Below are positions 43,828-51,899 of a stretch of DNA of 64,000 nucleotides, in pieces. The DNA lies in NCBI RefSeq assembly GCF_014138625.1, contig NZ_JACJHY010000003.1:1-64000 (forward strand). Reading direction: 5' to 3'. The notes beneath the pieces were generated by a model. That model searched no databases. It was not told the DNA's origin and was given only the letters and a program-made list of their open reading frames with translations. A program made the translations under genes and the position numbers. How positions within the stretch are numbered: position 1 is the stretch's first letter; every line of letters begins with the position of its first letter. This DNA is from Aminobacter ciceronei (lineage in GTDB: Bacteria > Pseudomonadota > Alphaproteobacteria > Rhizobiales > Rhizobiaceae).

Positions 43828-44067
43828 TCACCAGCTCAGCTGCGATCGGCAGATGATGTAGTAGCATTCGGCGTAGCGCCTGTACTCCGGCGTGCCATAT
43901 GCCGGCTTCACGCCGCTGTCGTGATAGCTGTCGAGCAAGCGAGCACAAGTGGCCCTCTCGAATGGCGGCCAGGAACTGACGGCCAAGGCTTGCGGTGACG
44001 CCAGGGACATGGCTGCGACAATGAAGCATCCCAGGCTTGCAGCTGCGAAAAGCGAAGTGTTGCGCAT
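43828..44067 (-). CDS. Small exported cysteine-containing protein, unknown function
   Basis: A 79-residue protein starting MRNTSLFAAASLGCFIVAAMSLASPQALA, a signal peptide, with a mature part of ~50 residues that includes C-x20-C-x4-C spacing (ATCARLL... ECYYIICRS). The ATG 44067 is chosen for the signal peptide. The mature domain would be periplasmic, with possible disulfide bonds. No family recognised. Confidence 0.6.
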   Translation of the reverse strand: MRNTSLFAAASLGCFIVAAMSLASPQALAVSSWPPFERATCARLLDSYHDSGVKPAYGTPEYRRYAECYYIICRSQLSW

Positions 44068-44112
44068 GGGGTGACCATGTACATCTGTCGTTTTTTGCCT
44101 GCAACAGGCCAA

Positions 44113-44250
44113 GGATATTATGATGAACGAAGTAAATTGTCAGCGAAGCGACGGAAATTCCACGCCACCGTGCCGCAATTCGGTGGAGCAGTGGCTCCTG
44201 ACATGTCGCTTCGATGGCATCGCGCAATTCTGCGCCGGGTGACGCCGCAC
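44113..44250. other. Gap between the small exported protein and subtilase genes
   Basis: About 140 bases containing the promoter region of the small exported protein gene and the 3' end of the subtilase transcript. No clear terminator. Confidence 0.3.
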
Positions 44251-45759
44251 CTATTGCTTTGCCGCCTCTGCCGCCCTGGTGTTGATCAGCCCGAAGCCGA
44301 AGTCGGTGTCGCGGCCCTTGTCGCCGAGGTCGGTGGCGGTGCTGGCCAGAGCCTTTTCGATCGAGTCGACGCTGCGTTTCGGCTCGGCGTGCAAAAGGTT
44401 GGCAATTGCGCCGCTGACGACGGCCGCGGCAAATGACGTGCCGGTGACCAGGTCGGTGCCGCCGCCGACGGGCGCCATCAGGTCGACGCCGGGTGCAGAG
44501 ATATAGACATAGGGCCCGCGATTGGCCTGCTTCATGATCGCGTCCTTGGCGTCGGTGGCCGTCACCGCGATCACGCCCTTGTAGGCGGCGGGGTAGCCAT
44601 AAGGCGCGCCCGGACCGTTGTTGCCGGCGGCGGCGACCAGGATCATGCCGCGCGCACGCGCACCGCGGCTCGCCTGCTCCAGCAGCGCGTTCTTGGGCCC
44701 GACGAAGCTCATATTGACGATCTGGACGTCCTGCTCGGCGGCCCAGTCGAGGGCGTTGAGGATGATTTCCATCGTTGACTTGCCGCCTTCGAAGGCGCGG
44801 GCGTGGAAGATCTTCGAACCCGGCGCCATGCCCTTGAAGTCGCCGGTGCCTGATATCAGCCCGGCCACCGACGTCGCGTGGTCACGCGCGGTGACGGCAA
44901 CGCCCGGCATGGCGTCGAAGCTCTGTGCGATGGCGCCCTTGAGCGCCGGGTGGGTTTCGTCGATGGCCGTATCGATGACTGCGACATTGACGTTCTCGCC
45001 ATTCGCCGCCGCCTCGTCGAGCGAGATGCGCTGGAAGGCGAAGCTGGGAGCGGCTGCCGCCTGCTGCAGTTCGTAGATGTGGTTGGGCTCGCGCTCGCTG
45101 GTACGGCCGTCGCCGGCGAGCTGCGCCAGCACCACGCCGACCGGACGGCCATCGGGAATGCCGAAGCGTACGAGGCTGGTGCCGAGCAGCGTCGACTGGC
45201 GCTGCGAGCGGATTTCGAGGCCGTAGGCGGCCGCCAGCGCCTGGGCGTCGGCGGCATCGCCGGCAACCGTCACCAACACCTCGTCAGGCACGAAGTTGCC
45301 CGAGATGGCGCGCGGTGCTGCGGTGATGGCGGGGCCGGGCGGCGTCGCATCGGCTGCAGGAGGCGTCGGCGGCGGAGATCCGGCCTGCCCGCCGCCGGAA
45401 GCAGCAGCGCCGCCTGCGGGATCGCGCAGCGGGTTGGGTGTCGGCACCGGCGTCGCCGGCTGGCTGCCCGAGGCGACGCCGGGAAAATCGCCGGGATTGG
45501 GGAACAGGTCGACGATCAGCTCGGGCAGCCCGACGGCGCCGGGCAGGCCGCTGCCGCCCGAGGGGCCTCCTGGGGTGGAACCGCCAGGCGCCGGGCCACC
45601 CGGCTGCAGGCAATTGGCGTTGCCGGCTGCCGTTGTCTGATTAAGGCAGTCGAGCTGTTGCGGCGTCAGGCTGGGGTCGTTGGTCTGGGCGAAAACAGGC
45701 GTGGCGGCGAACACCGCCGCCGCCAGCACGAGCCGTGCAATTCGCCCTGACGTGGTCAT
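44251..45759 (-). CDS. Exported S8 family serine peptidase (subtilase)
   Basis: A 502-residue protein. After the signal peptide (RIARLVLAAAVFAATPVFAQ) comes a proline/glycine-rich linker (residues ~50-150), a small propeptide-like region, then the S8 domain: D263 in VAVIDTAIDETHP, H294 in ARDHATSVAGLI, N380 in AAGNNGPG and S442 in GTSFAAAVVSG. The His motif reads HATSVAG instead of the usual HGTHVAG, but all catalytic residues are kept. The enzyme would be periplasmic or extracellular. Its start overlaps the anti-sigma gene by four bases, so the peptidase belongs to an envelope-stress type regulon with the sigma factor. Confidence 0.9.
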   Translation of the reverse strand: MTTSGRIARLVLAAAVFAATPVFAQTNDPSLTPQQLDCLNQTTAAGNANCLQPGGPAPGGSTPGGPSGGSGLPGAVGLPELIVDLFPNPGDFPGVASGSQPATPVPTPNPLRDPAGGAAASGGGQAGSPPPTPPAADATPPGPAITAAPRAISGNFVPDEVLVTVAGDAADAQALAAAYGLEIRSQRQSTLLGTSLVRFGIPDGRPVGVVLAQLAGDGRTSEREPNHIYELQQAAAAPSFAFQRISLDEAAANGENVNVAVIDTAIDETHPALKGAIAQSFDAMPGVAVTARDHATSVAGLISGTGDFKGMAPGSKIFHARAFEGGKSTMEIILNALDWAAEQDVQIVNMSFVGPKNALLEQASRGARARGMILVAAAGNNGPGAPYGYPAAYKGVIAVTATDAKDAIMKQANRGPYVYISAPGVDLMAPVGGGTDLVTGTSFAAAVVSGAIANLLHAEPKRSVDSIEKALASTATDLGDKGRDTDFGFGLINTRAAEAAKQ

Positions 45760-46418
45760 CCAGCCGGTTTCCTTCCTGCCGTCACCGTGTCCGCGAAGGG
45801 TGCCGCCGCAATGACGCCGACGATGCGGTCATAGTCGGCGACCGTCTCGGACGGGATGGCGATGCGGAACACGCCACTCGCTGTCGGGCCGTCGATGATC
45901 GAGGCACCATTGTCGCCGAGCAGGGTGGCGATGTCGGCCATCCTGGCGTCCGGCTTGAAGGTCACCAGCGCGAAGGGCAGCTTCGCCTGGTCCTCGCCGG
46001 TGCCGGCGACCTGGACGTCGTTGCCGCGGCTGCCCGGTTCGAGCACCGACTGCACCATGACCAGTGCCAGCAGTGCGGCTGCAGCACCCCAGGCGACGCC
46101 GACCGGCAGGCCCATGAAACGCTCCCAGACCCGCGACAGCAGCGACTGTGCCTGGGGCTCGCGCATCGGCCCGGCTTCGGCGTCGAGCAGCTTCGAGAAG
46201 CGGCTCAGCGCATCGGCGGGCGGGCGGATCGCCTCGTTGGCGGCCATCGTGCCGGAGAACTCCGCTTCGGCGGCTTCAAGGGCCGCGGGTGCCTCGGGAT
46301 CGCTGGCAAGCCAGTCTTCCACGGTTGCCAGTTCGGACCCTTCGAGCGTGCCGTTCAGGTAGAAGGGCAGCAGCGTTTCGATCTCGTCGCGGCGCGACAT
46401 CTTCTCGGCAGCGCTCAT
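45756..46418 (-). CDS. Anti-sigma factor, membrane-anchored
   Basis: A 220-residue protein. The N-terminal ~90 residues form a soluble helical domain (EIETLLPFYLNGTLEGSELATVEDWLASD) of the zinc-less anti-sigma type, followed by one membrane helix (GVAWGAAAALLALVMVQSVL, about residues 108-127) and a periplasmic tail containing a S8-propeptide-like strand pattern (ATLLGDNGASIIDGPTASGVFRIAIP). It overlaps the sigma factor gene (ATGA) and the subtilase gene, which strongly supports a sigma/anti-sigma pair. Start ATG 46418 has GGGGG upstream; a GTG two codons before is possible. Confidence 0.85.
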   Translation of the reverse strand: MSAAEKMSRRDEIETLLPFYLNGTLEGSELATVEDWLASDPEAPAALEAAEAEFSGTMAANEAIRPPADALSRFSKLLDAEAGPMREPQAQSLLSRVWERFMGLPVGVAWGAAAALLALVMVQSVLEPGSRGNDVQVAGTGEDQAKLPFALVTFKPDARMADIATLLGDNGASIIDGPTASGVFRIAIPSETVADYDRIVGVIAAAPFADTVTAGRKPAG

Positions 46419-47047
46419 GGCCACCCCCTGTCATATCCGGCGGCCTTCAAGGCTTCGCCGAGCTTCTTGCGGGCATAGAACATCCGCGTCTTTACGGTGG
46501 CGACAGGAATGTCGAGCACCTCGCCAATCTCGGTGACCGACTTGCCATGGTAATAGGCAAGGTCGATGACCGTGCGATGCTCGTCGGCGAGCGTGTCGAC
46601 GAGGCGGCGCAGGGCCGCACCCTTGTCCTGCTTCATCGTCGCCACTTCGGGTGTGTCGTTGTCGTCGGGCACTGCAGCCGCATCGTCGTCGTCAAGCCAC
46701 TCTTCCTTGCGCTTGCGCATCGACGACAGCGCCTTGAAGCGCGCTATGCCGAGCAGCCAGGTCGAGACTTCCGAACGGCCTTCGAATTTCGGCGCCTGGC
46801 GCCACAATTCGAGAAACACTTCATTGGCTACGTCATCCGCCATCGCTTCCGACCCCGTCTGGCGCGCCACGAAACGGTAGACCCGTGCGTGGTGCCGCGT
46901 GAACAGGAGCCGCAAAGCGGCGCGGTCGCCGTTTGCGACGCGGCTCACGAGATCACGATCGGACATGGGGTCAGATGCGATGTTCATGGCCGGTGCTACC
47001 GCCGGGCTCCTGTCTGCTTGGTCGTTGTTGGCCGCAAAAAGGTTCAC
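46415..47047 (-). CDS. ECF RNA polymerase sigma factor
   Basis: A 210-residue sigma-70 family protein of the extracytoplasmic function group. Region 2 is RDLVSRVANGDRAALRLLFTRHHARVYRFVARQTG... DVANEVFLELWRQAP, and region 4 is LADEHRTVIDLAYYHGKSVTEIGEVLDIPVATVKTRMFYARKKL. The ~20 residues before MNIASDPMSD may not be translated; internal ATGs exist at codons 21 and 28. It heads the sigma/anti-sigma/subtilase operon. An inverted repeat GCGGAA-C-TTCCGC lies upstream at 47075-47087; I could not define an ECF promoter. Confidence 0.92.
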   Translation of the reverse strand: MNLFAANNDQADRSPAVAPAMNIASDPMSDRDLVSRVANGDRAALRLLFTRHHARVYRFVARQTGSEAMADDVANEVFLELWRQAPKFEGRSEVSTWLLGIARFKALSSMRKRKEEWLDDDDAAAVPDDNDTPEVATMKQDKGAALRRLVDTLADEHRTVIDLAYYHGKSVTEIGEVLDIPVATVKTRMFYARKKLGEALKAAGYDRGWP

Positions 47048-47150
47048 CGGAATGTTTCGGATGCAGGAAAGCTAGCGGAACTTCCGCGGCATGGCCAGTC
47101 CGGCGCGACACACTACCCCAGAGTATCCTTTACCGCCCCTTGCGCTCAGG

Positions 47151-47179
47151 TCATTTTGGTATACAGTATTCCAAAATGA
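47151..47179. promoter_or_regulatory. Island operator site 8, extended inverted repeat
   Basis: TCATTTTGG (47151-47159) and CCAAAATGA (47171-47179) are perfect 9-bp arms around TATACAGTATT, which contains core CAGTAT (47164-47169). It is the most symmetrical of the sites and lies 32 bases before the second HDO gene. The neighbouring minus-strand sigma factor gene starts 104 bases away and is probably not controlled by it. Confidence 0.7.
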
Positions 47180-47210
47180 CCTGCAGACGACACCTCAAGG
47201 GGAACAGTGA

Positions 47211-47939
47211 ATGACCGTTGCAATGAACCCGGACGAGTTCCGCACCGCGCTCGAAAACGCCATCAAGGGCAAGAGCGCCAACAAGTCGCCGTTCAGCGTC
47301 GGCTGGGCCAGCGGCAAGCTCAGCCGCGACCATCTCGCCCGTTGGGCGGAGAACCACTACCACTATGTCGGGCCGTTCGCGGACTACCTCGGCTACATCT
47401 ACGCCCGCATGCCGGAGGGCTATGTCGAGGCCAAGGATTTCCTGCTCGCCAACATGTATGAGGAAGAGATCGGCGGCGACCGCCACACCGATCTGCTTGT
47501 CCGTTTCGGCGAAGCCTGCGGCACGTCGGGCGACAGGATGCGCGATCCCGACAACATGTCGCCGACCACCCGCGCCCTGCAGAGTTGGTGTTATGCGGTG
47601 GCGATGCGTGAGGATCCGATCGTCGCCGTTGCCGGACTGGTGGTCGGCCTCGAATCCCAGGTGCCGTCGATCTACCGCAAGCAGACGCCGACACTGCGCG
47701 ACAAATATGGCTTTACCGACGAGGAGGTCGAGTTCTTCGACCTGCACATCGTCTCCGACGAGATCCATGGCGAGCGCGGCTACCAGATCGTGCTCGAGCA
47801 TGCCCGCACGGTCGAGATGCAGCAGCGATGCCTCAAGATCTGCGAGGTCGGCGCGCAGATGCGGCTGCTCTACACCACCGCCCTCTACAACGACTATGTC
47901 GCGGCCGAACTGCCGCTCGACGAGCTGCTCGCCGCCTGA
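47211..47939 (+). CDS. Haem-oxygenase-like diiron oxidase (HDO; TenA/PqqC-fold), copy 2
   Basis: A 242-residue paralogue of the protein at 37441, about 92% identical over the first 230 residues; only the tail differs (AAELPLDELLAA here). All six diiron-ligand candidates keep their numbers (E85, H92, E148, H179, D183, H186). AAGGGGAA stands before the ATG at 47211. The operon continues with a GlcG/HbpS-like protein, a reductase carrying its own [2Fe-2S] domain, an esterase and the GntR regulator. DNA identity with copy 1 is high, including long exact stretches, which points to a recent duplication or gene conversion. Confidence 0.85.
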   Translation: MTVAMNPDEFRTALENAIKGKSANKSPFSVGWASGKLSRDHLARWAENHYHYVGPFADYLGYIYARMPEGYVEAKDFLLANMYEEEIGGDRHTDLLVRFGEACGTSGDRMRDPDNMSPTTRALQSWCYAVAMREDPIVAVAGLVVGLESQVPSIYRKQTPTLRDKYGFTDEEVEFFDLHIVSDEIHGERGYQIVLEHARTVEMQQRCLKICEVGAQMRLLYTTALYNDYVAAELPLDELLAA

Positions 47940-48028
47940 TCCCGCCACAGTGGGAGCGCGCGGGGCGGCAACGCCGCGTGCGTTCCCCCGGTGGCCCAAA
48001 ATATCAACAATTGCCGGACGATACCGAC

Positions 48029-48508
48029 GTGAAACAGGTCCTGAAACTCGAACTCGAAGAAGCCCGCGTGATGGTGGCCGCGGCGGTCGCCAAGGCGCTG
48101 GAACTCAACGTTCCCGAAACTGTCTGCATCGCTGATGACGGCGGCTACCCGATCGCGCTGGAGCGCATGAACGGCGCGCGCGTCACCGGCCCGCAGATCG
48201 CCTGGAACAAGGCCTTCACCGCTGCCGGCCACAAGCGCTCGACGCACCTGTTTACCACCCCGCCCAACGGCCCGGCACTGCCCGGCAACGAGGCCTTCGG
48301 CATCCAGCTCAGCTTCGAGGGCCGCTTCGCCGCCTTTGTTGGTGGCTTTCCAGTCGTCGTCGATGGCGAGGTCATCGGCGGCGTCGGCTTGAGCGGCGGC
48401 AATGGCGAGCAGGACATCGCCTGCGGCATAGCTGCACTCGCAGCACTTGCGGCGTTGCTCGAGCCCAAGGGGCACAAGGTCATGGTGCAGGCCGACATCA
48501 AGAAGTGA
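48029..48508 (+). CDS. GlcG/HbpS-like haem-binding family protein
   Basis: A 159-residue protein of the GlcG/HbpS (PduO C-terminal, DUF336) family: ARVMVAAAVAKALELNVPETVCIADDGGYPIALERMNGA at the start and GGFPVVVDGEVIGGVGLSGGNGEQDIACG in the second half. Some members bind haem, others cobalamin or have unknown ligands; many sit in catabolic operons. The start is uncertain: GTG 48029 without a strong ribosome site is used. It lies between the second HDO gene and the reductase gene, so a role in stabilising a metal cofactor or redox partner is an inference. Confidence 0.8.
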   Translation: MKQVLKLELEEARVMVAAAVAKALELNVPETVCIADDGGYPIALERMNGARVTGPQIAWNKAFTAAGHKRSTHLFTTPPNGPALPGNEAFGIQLSFEGRFAAFVGGFPVVVDGEVIGGVGLSGGNGEQDIACGIAALAALAALLEPKGHKVMVQADIKK

Positions 48509-48550
48509 CCGAAGCGGCAGCGCCGCATCCCAACCGTAGTGGAGACATGG

Positions 48551-49564
48551 ATGGACCATGTTGTGCGCGTCCTCGAAACCGAGGACCAGTTTACCGTTGC
48601 CTCCGAGGAATCCGTGCTGATGGCGGCGATCCGCCAGGGCGTACAGCTGCTGCACGACTGCACCGAGGGTGGCTGCGGCACCTGCCGTATCAGGCTGATG
48701 GAAGGCTGCGTCCGCTATGAGGAATACCCGCTGGCGCTGTCCCCGGAGGACGAGGAAGAGGGCTTCGCCCTTGCCTGCCAGGCGCGGCCGGAGAGCGACC
48801 TGCTGATCTCGACCGAACGGCCGATGGAGCCGTGCTCCGATCCAGAACGGTATACCGCGACCATCCAGTCTGTCCGCAATGTCGGCCGCGACGTCGTGCA
48901 CCTGACGCTGGCACTTCCCGGCGCGGAACAGCTTGTCTACCGGCCAGGGCAATATCTCAATGTGCTGCTCGGCGACGGCAACAAGCGCAGCTTTTCGATG
49001 GCTTCGGTGCCCAACGGCAAGACCGTCGATCTGCACATCCGACGCGTACGTGACGGTCACTTCACCGCGGGCCAGTTGCCGCGGCTCGGCCCCGGCGACC
49101 GGCTTGACGTCGAGCTGCCGCATGGCCTGTTCTGCTGCCGCAAGGAGGATTTTCGCCCGTTGCTGATGGTAGCGACGGGCACGGGGCTGGCGCCGATCAA
49201 GAGCATACTGGAATCGCTGATGGACGATCCCGACTGCCCGCCTGTGTCGCTCTATTGGGGCATGCGTACCGAGGACGACCTCTATCTGCATGACGAGATC
49301 CAGTCCTGGGCCGAGCGTCTGTGTGACTTCCAGTATGTGCCGGTGCTGTCGCGGCCCGGTCCGGGCTGGCAAGGGCGGCAAGGCTATGTCCAGGAGGTCG
49401 CCGCCGAGGACATCGGCGATTTTTCCGAGCACGCGATCTACATGTGCGGCTCGCCCAAGATGATTTCGAGCGCCAGGAAACTGTTCGTCGAGAACGGCGC
49501 CAATCCCGGCTTCATCTACGCCGACGCCTTCAATTTCCAGCACACGCTCGTGCCGGCCGAGTAG
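48551..49564 (+). CDS. [2Fe-2S]-FAD-NAD(P)H oxidoreductase, oxygenase reductase component
   Basis: A 337-residue reductase of the phenol hydroxylase/vanillate demethylase-like type. An N-terminal plant-type ferredoxin domain has ligands in CTEGGCGTCRIRL and ALACQAR; the FAD domain has RPGQYLNVLL and RSFSMAS (R-x-x-S/T for flavin); the NAD domain has MVATGTGLAPIKSI and CGSPKMISSARKLF. ATG 48551 has GGAG six bases upstream. It can deliver electrons from NAD(P)H to the HDO proteins directly or through the two ferredoxins encoded at 38.2 and 39.0 kb. It is the only reductase gene in the island. Confidence 0.92.
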   Translation: MDHVVRVLETEDQFTVASEESVLMAAIRQGVQLLHDCTEGGCGTCRIRLMEGCVRYEEYPLALSPEDEEEGFALACQARPESDLLISTERPMEPCSDPERYTATIQSVRNVGRDVVHLTLALPGAEQLVYRPGQYLNVLLGDGNKRSFSMASVPNGKTVDLHIRRVRDGHFTAGQLPRLGPGDRLDVELPHGLFCCRKEDFRPLLMVATGTGLAPIKSILESLMDDPDCPPVSLYWGMRTEDDLYLHDEIQSWAERLCDFQYVPVLSRPGPGWQGRQGYVQEVAAEDIGDFSEHAIYMCGSPKMISSARKLFVENGANPGFIYADAFNFQHTLVPAE

Positions 49565-49593
49565 CGGCGAACGGCTGGTAGGGCGAGGGCAGC

Positions 49594-51153
49594 ATGGAGA
49601 TCGCAGTCGAAACGCCCGCCGGCAGCCTCGCCGGGCAACGGCATGACGGCGTCGACCGGTTCCTCGGCATTCCCTATGCGGCGGCGCCCGTCGGTGCTCT
49701 GCGGTTGCGGTCGCCAAGGCCAGCGCCTGGTTGGGCCGGCATACGGCGTGCCGACCACATCGGTCCGGCGGCACCGCAGCATCTCGCCGGCAGCCAGACC
49801 TGGCTCACCGAGCCGATCGCCTGCATGGACGAGGACTGCTTGACGCTGAATGTCTGGGCGCCTGCCGATGCCTGCGATGCGCCGGTGCTGGTCTGGTTCC
49901 ATGGCGGGGCGACGCGTAATGGCCATGGCGGCGCTGCCGCCTGTGACGGTTTTCGCCTCGCCCGCGAACACGGCATCGTCGTCGTCACCGTCAACTACCG
50001 TCTCGGCCCGCTGGGTGGTCTTGCCCATCCCGAACTCACCGACCCCGAAACCGGCACATGCGCCAACTGGGGCATGCAGGACAAGATCGCGAGCCTGCGC
50101 TGGCTGCGCGACAGCATCGCCGGCTTCGGCGGCGATCCGCGCAAGATGACGATAGCTGGCCAATCCTCTGGCGCCGCCAATGTCGTGCTGATCGCGCAGA
50201 ACCCGGACTGTGAGGGGCTGTTTTGCGGTGTCATCGCCCAAAGCCCTCCGCTGTTCCAACCGCCAATGTTCGTCGGGCTCGACGATGCCGCCGAATACAC
50301 CGAGGCGGTGGCTGCGGCACTGGGCACCTCGGTCGCCGGCCTGCGCGATCTCGACGGTTCCGACCTCGTCCGCCGCGAAGCTGCGCTGCTGCGCGATGTC
50401 GACTTCGCCAGACGGTTCCCCCGGCCGCGCACCGCGCCCACGCTCGATGGCAGGTTGGTGCATGCCTGGCCGCATGACGGGGTGCTCGCCGACGTGCCGC
50501 TGCTGATCGGTTTCACCCGCGACGAGGCCAGGTTCTGGTATGACCTCGCTCTGCCCGACGGCACCAGGCTTTCGGCACTGACGCCGCCCGAACCGGGTGC
50601 GCCATTCGAAGCGGCGCTGGCGCGGCTGATTGCGCTGCATTACCCGTTCGAGCCCACGCCTTCGCCCGCGGCGACCTTCGCCGCCTATGGCTTTGCCATG
50701 CCGGATGCCGGCTCCGCCGCGATCTGGCTCGCCATCTACTCCGACCTCGTCTTCCGCGCGCCGATCTTGCACTATGCAACGCGCCATGCGCGGCGCGGCT
50801 CGCCCGCTTTCCTCTACGATTTCGCCTGGCCGCTCGCCGTGACCGGCGGCACGCCGCACGCCGCCTGCGTGCCGTTCGTCTTCGGCACCCACCGCCATCC
50901 GCATCTTGCGCCCAAGATCGGCGTCGATGTCGATGCCACCGTCGCCGCCGCGATGGCTGCCTGGGCGACCTTCATTCGCCACGGCACGCCGGCAACGCCA
51001 ACTCACGATTGGCCGGGTCTCAACCCCGGGTTGCCATTGGACGCCGCGGAGGCGATGAGCATCGGCCGCGACGGTATGCTGTTTGGGCCACTCCATGGCG
51101 CAAACCGGCTCGCGTCGTGGCCTGCAATGCAGCAGATGGGCGATGCGGATTGA
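49594..51153 (+). CDS. Type-B carboxylesterase / lipase family hydrolase
   Basis: A 519-residue alpha/beta hydrolase. The catalytic serine lies in IAGQSSGAANVVL (GxSxG), the acid in GFTRDEARFWY, and the histidine probably in GGTPHAACVPFVFG. EDCLTLNVWAP is the family signature B. There is no signal peptide, so it would act in the cytosol on an ester or carbamate. It follows the reductase gene by 29 bases in the same operon; its substrate may be the compound imported by this island or a product. Confidence 0.9.
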   Translation: MEIAVETPAGSLAGQRHDGVDRFLGIPYAAAPVGALRLRSPRPAPGWAGIRRADHIGPAAPQHLAGSQTWLTEPIACMDEDCLTLNVWAPADACDAPVLVWFHGGATRNGHGGAAACDGFRLAREHGIVVVTVNYRLGPLGGLAHPELTDPETGTCANWGMQDKIASLRWLRDSIAGFGGDPRKMTIAGQSSGAANVVLIAQNPDCEGLFCGVIAQSPPLFQPPMFVGLDDAAEYTEAVAAALGTSVAGLRDLDGSDLVRREAALLRDVDFARRFPRPRTAPTLDGRLVHAWPHDGVLADVPLLIGFTRDEARFWYDLALPDGTRLSALTPPEPGAPFEAALARLIALHYPFEPTPSPAATFAAYGFAMPDAGSAAIWLAIYSDLVFRAPILHYATRHARRGSPAFLYDFAWPLAVTGGTPHAACVPFVFGTHRHPHLAPKIGVDVDATVAAAMAAWATFIRHGTPATPTHDWPGLNPGLPLDAAEAMSIGRDGMLFGPLHGANRLASWPAMQQMGDAD

Positions 51154-51169
51154 ATATTGTACTCCAAAG
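51151..51169. promoter_or_regulatory. Weak candidate operator before the GntR/FCD gene
   Basis: GAATATTGTACTCCAAAG resembles the CAGTATTCCAAAA part of sites 7 and 8 with several mismatches (TTGTACTCCAAAG). Its place about 80 bases before the regulator start would fit autoregulation. It may be a chance match. Confidence 0.3.
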
Positions 51170-51246
51170 CCCGGACGCTATATCATCCGGCACAAGGCGT
51201 TGCTTCCGCAGGTTGATTCGACCCTTGCCACAGGAAGTGTAAGACC

Positions 51247-51888
51247 ATGACCGTCGTACTCGGGGAAATCCACGCTCCGCTCACCAAGCTGATCACCGCC
51301 GCCTTGCGCGAGCGCATCGTCAGCGGCGAAATCGGCGTCGGCGAAAGATTGGTCGAGGGCCGCCTTTCCGAGGAGATGGGCGTGTCGCGCATGCCGGTAC
51401 GCGAGGCGCTGCGCGAGCTCGCCGCCGAAGGCATCGTCACCATCGAGCCGCGACGCGGCGCTTCCGTCACCGTCTTCAGCGAGGAGCAGAAGCGCGAGCT
51501 GGTCGAGGTTCGCGCCACGCTCGAGGCGCTCAACGCCAAGCTCGCGGCCAAGCGCCACGATCCCGAACAGATCGCCGCCCTGCAGCGCATCCTCGACGAC
51601 GGCGCCAAGCTCGCCGACACCGACGATCCGGTGCTGCTGTCGCGCCAGAACACCGAGTTCCACGAGGCGCTGGCAACCGTCGCCGCCAATTCCGTGCTGC
51701 AGGACATGGTGCGCTCGCTGCGCGACCGCACGGTCATGCTGTTCGCGCCGATCAGCAAGCGCCGCGGCCGCCAGAACTGGGAAGAACATGCCGGCATCCT
51801 GCGGGCGGTGATCGCCGGAGACAGCGAACTCGCCGCCCTGCTGGCCGCCCGCCACGTCTACAACGCCGCCGAGATGCCGCAGGAATAG
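51247..51888 (+). CDS. GntR family (FCD subfamily) transcriptional regulator
   Basis: A 213-residue regulator. The N-terminal winged helix is typical: ERLVEGRLSEEMGVSRMPVREALRELAAEGIVTIEPRRGASV; the C-terminal FCD domain keeps metal-ligand histidines in NTEFHEAL, WEEHAGIL and ARHVYNA. FCD regulators of the VanR/FadR type bind short symmetric AT-rich sites, often around GTATAC (VanR: ATTGTATACAAT). This makes it the prime candidate for binding the CAGTAT/GTATAC sites of the island. It is the last gene of the HDO2 operon or is separately transcribed from a ~90-base gap. Confidence 0.92.
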   Translation: MTVVLGEIHAPLTKLITAALRERIVSGEIGVGERLVEGRLSEEMGVSRMPVREALRELAAEGIVTIEPRRGASVTVFSEEQKRELVEVRATLEALNAKLAAKRHDPEQIAALQRILDDGAKLADTDDPVLLSRQNTEFHEALATVAANSVLQDMVRSLRDRTVMLFAPISKRRGRQNWEEHAGILRAVIAGDSELAALLAARHVYNAAEMPQE

Positions 51889-51899
51889 CCTGGCGGTTT

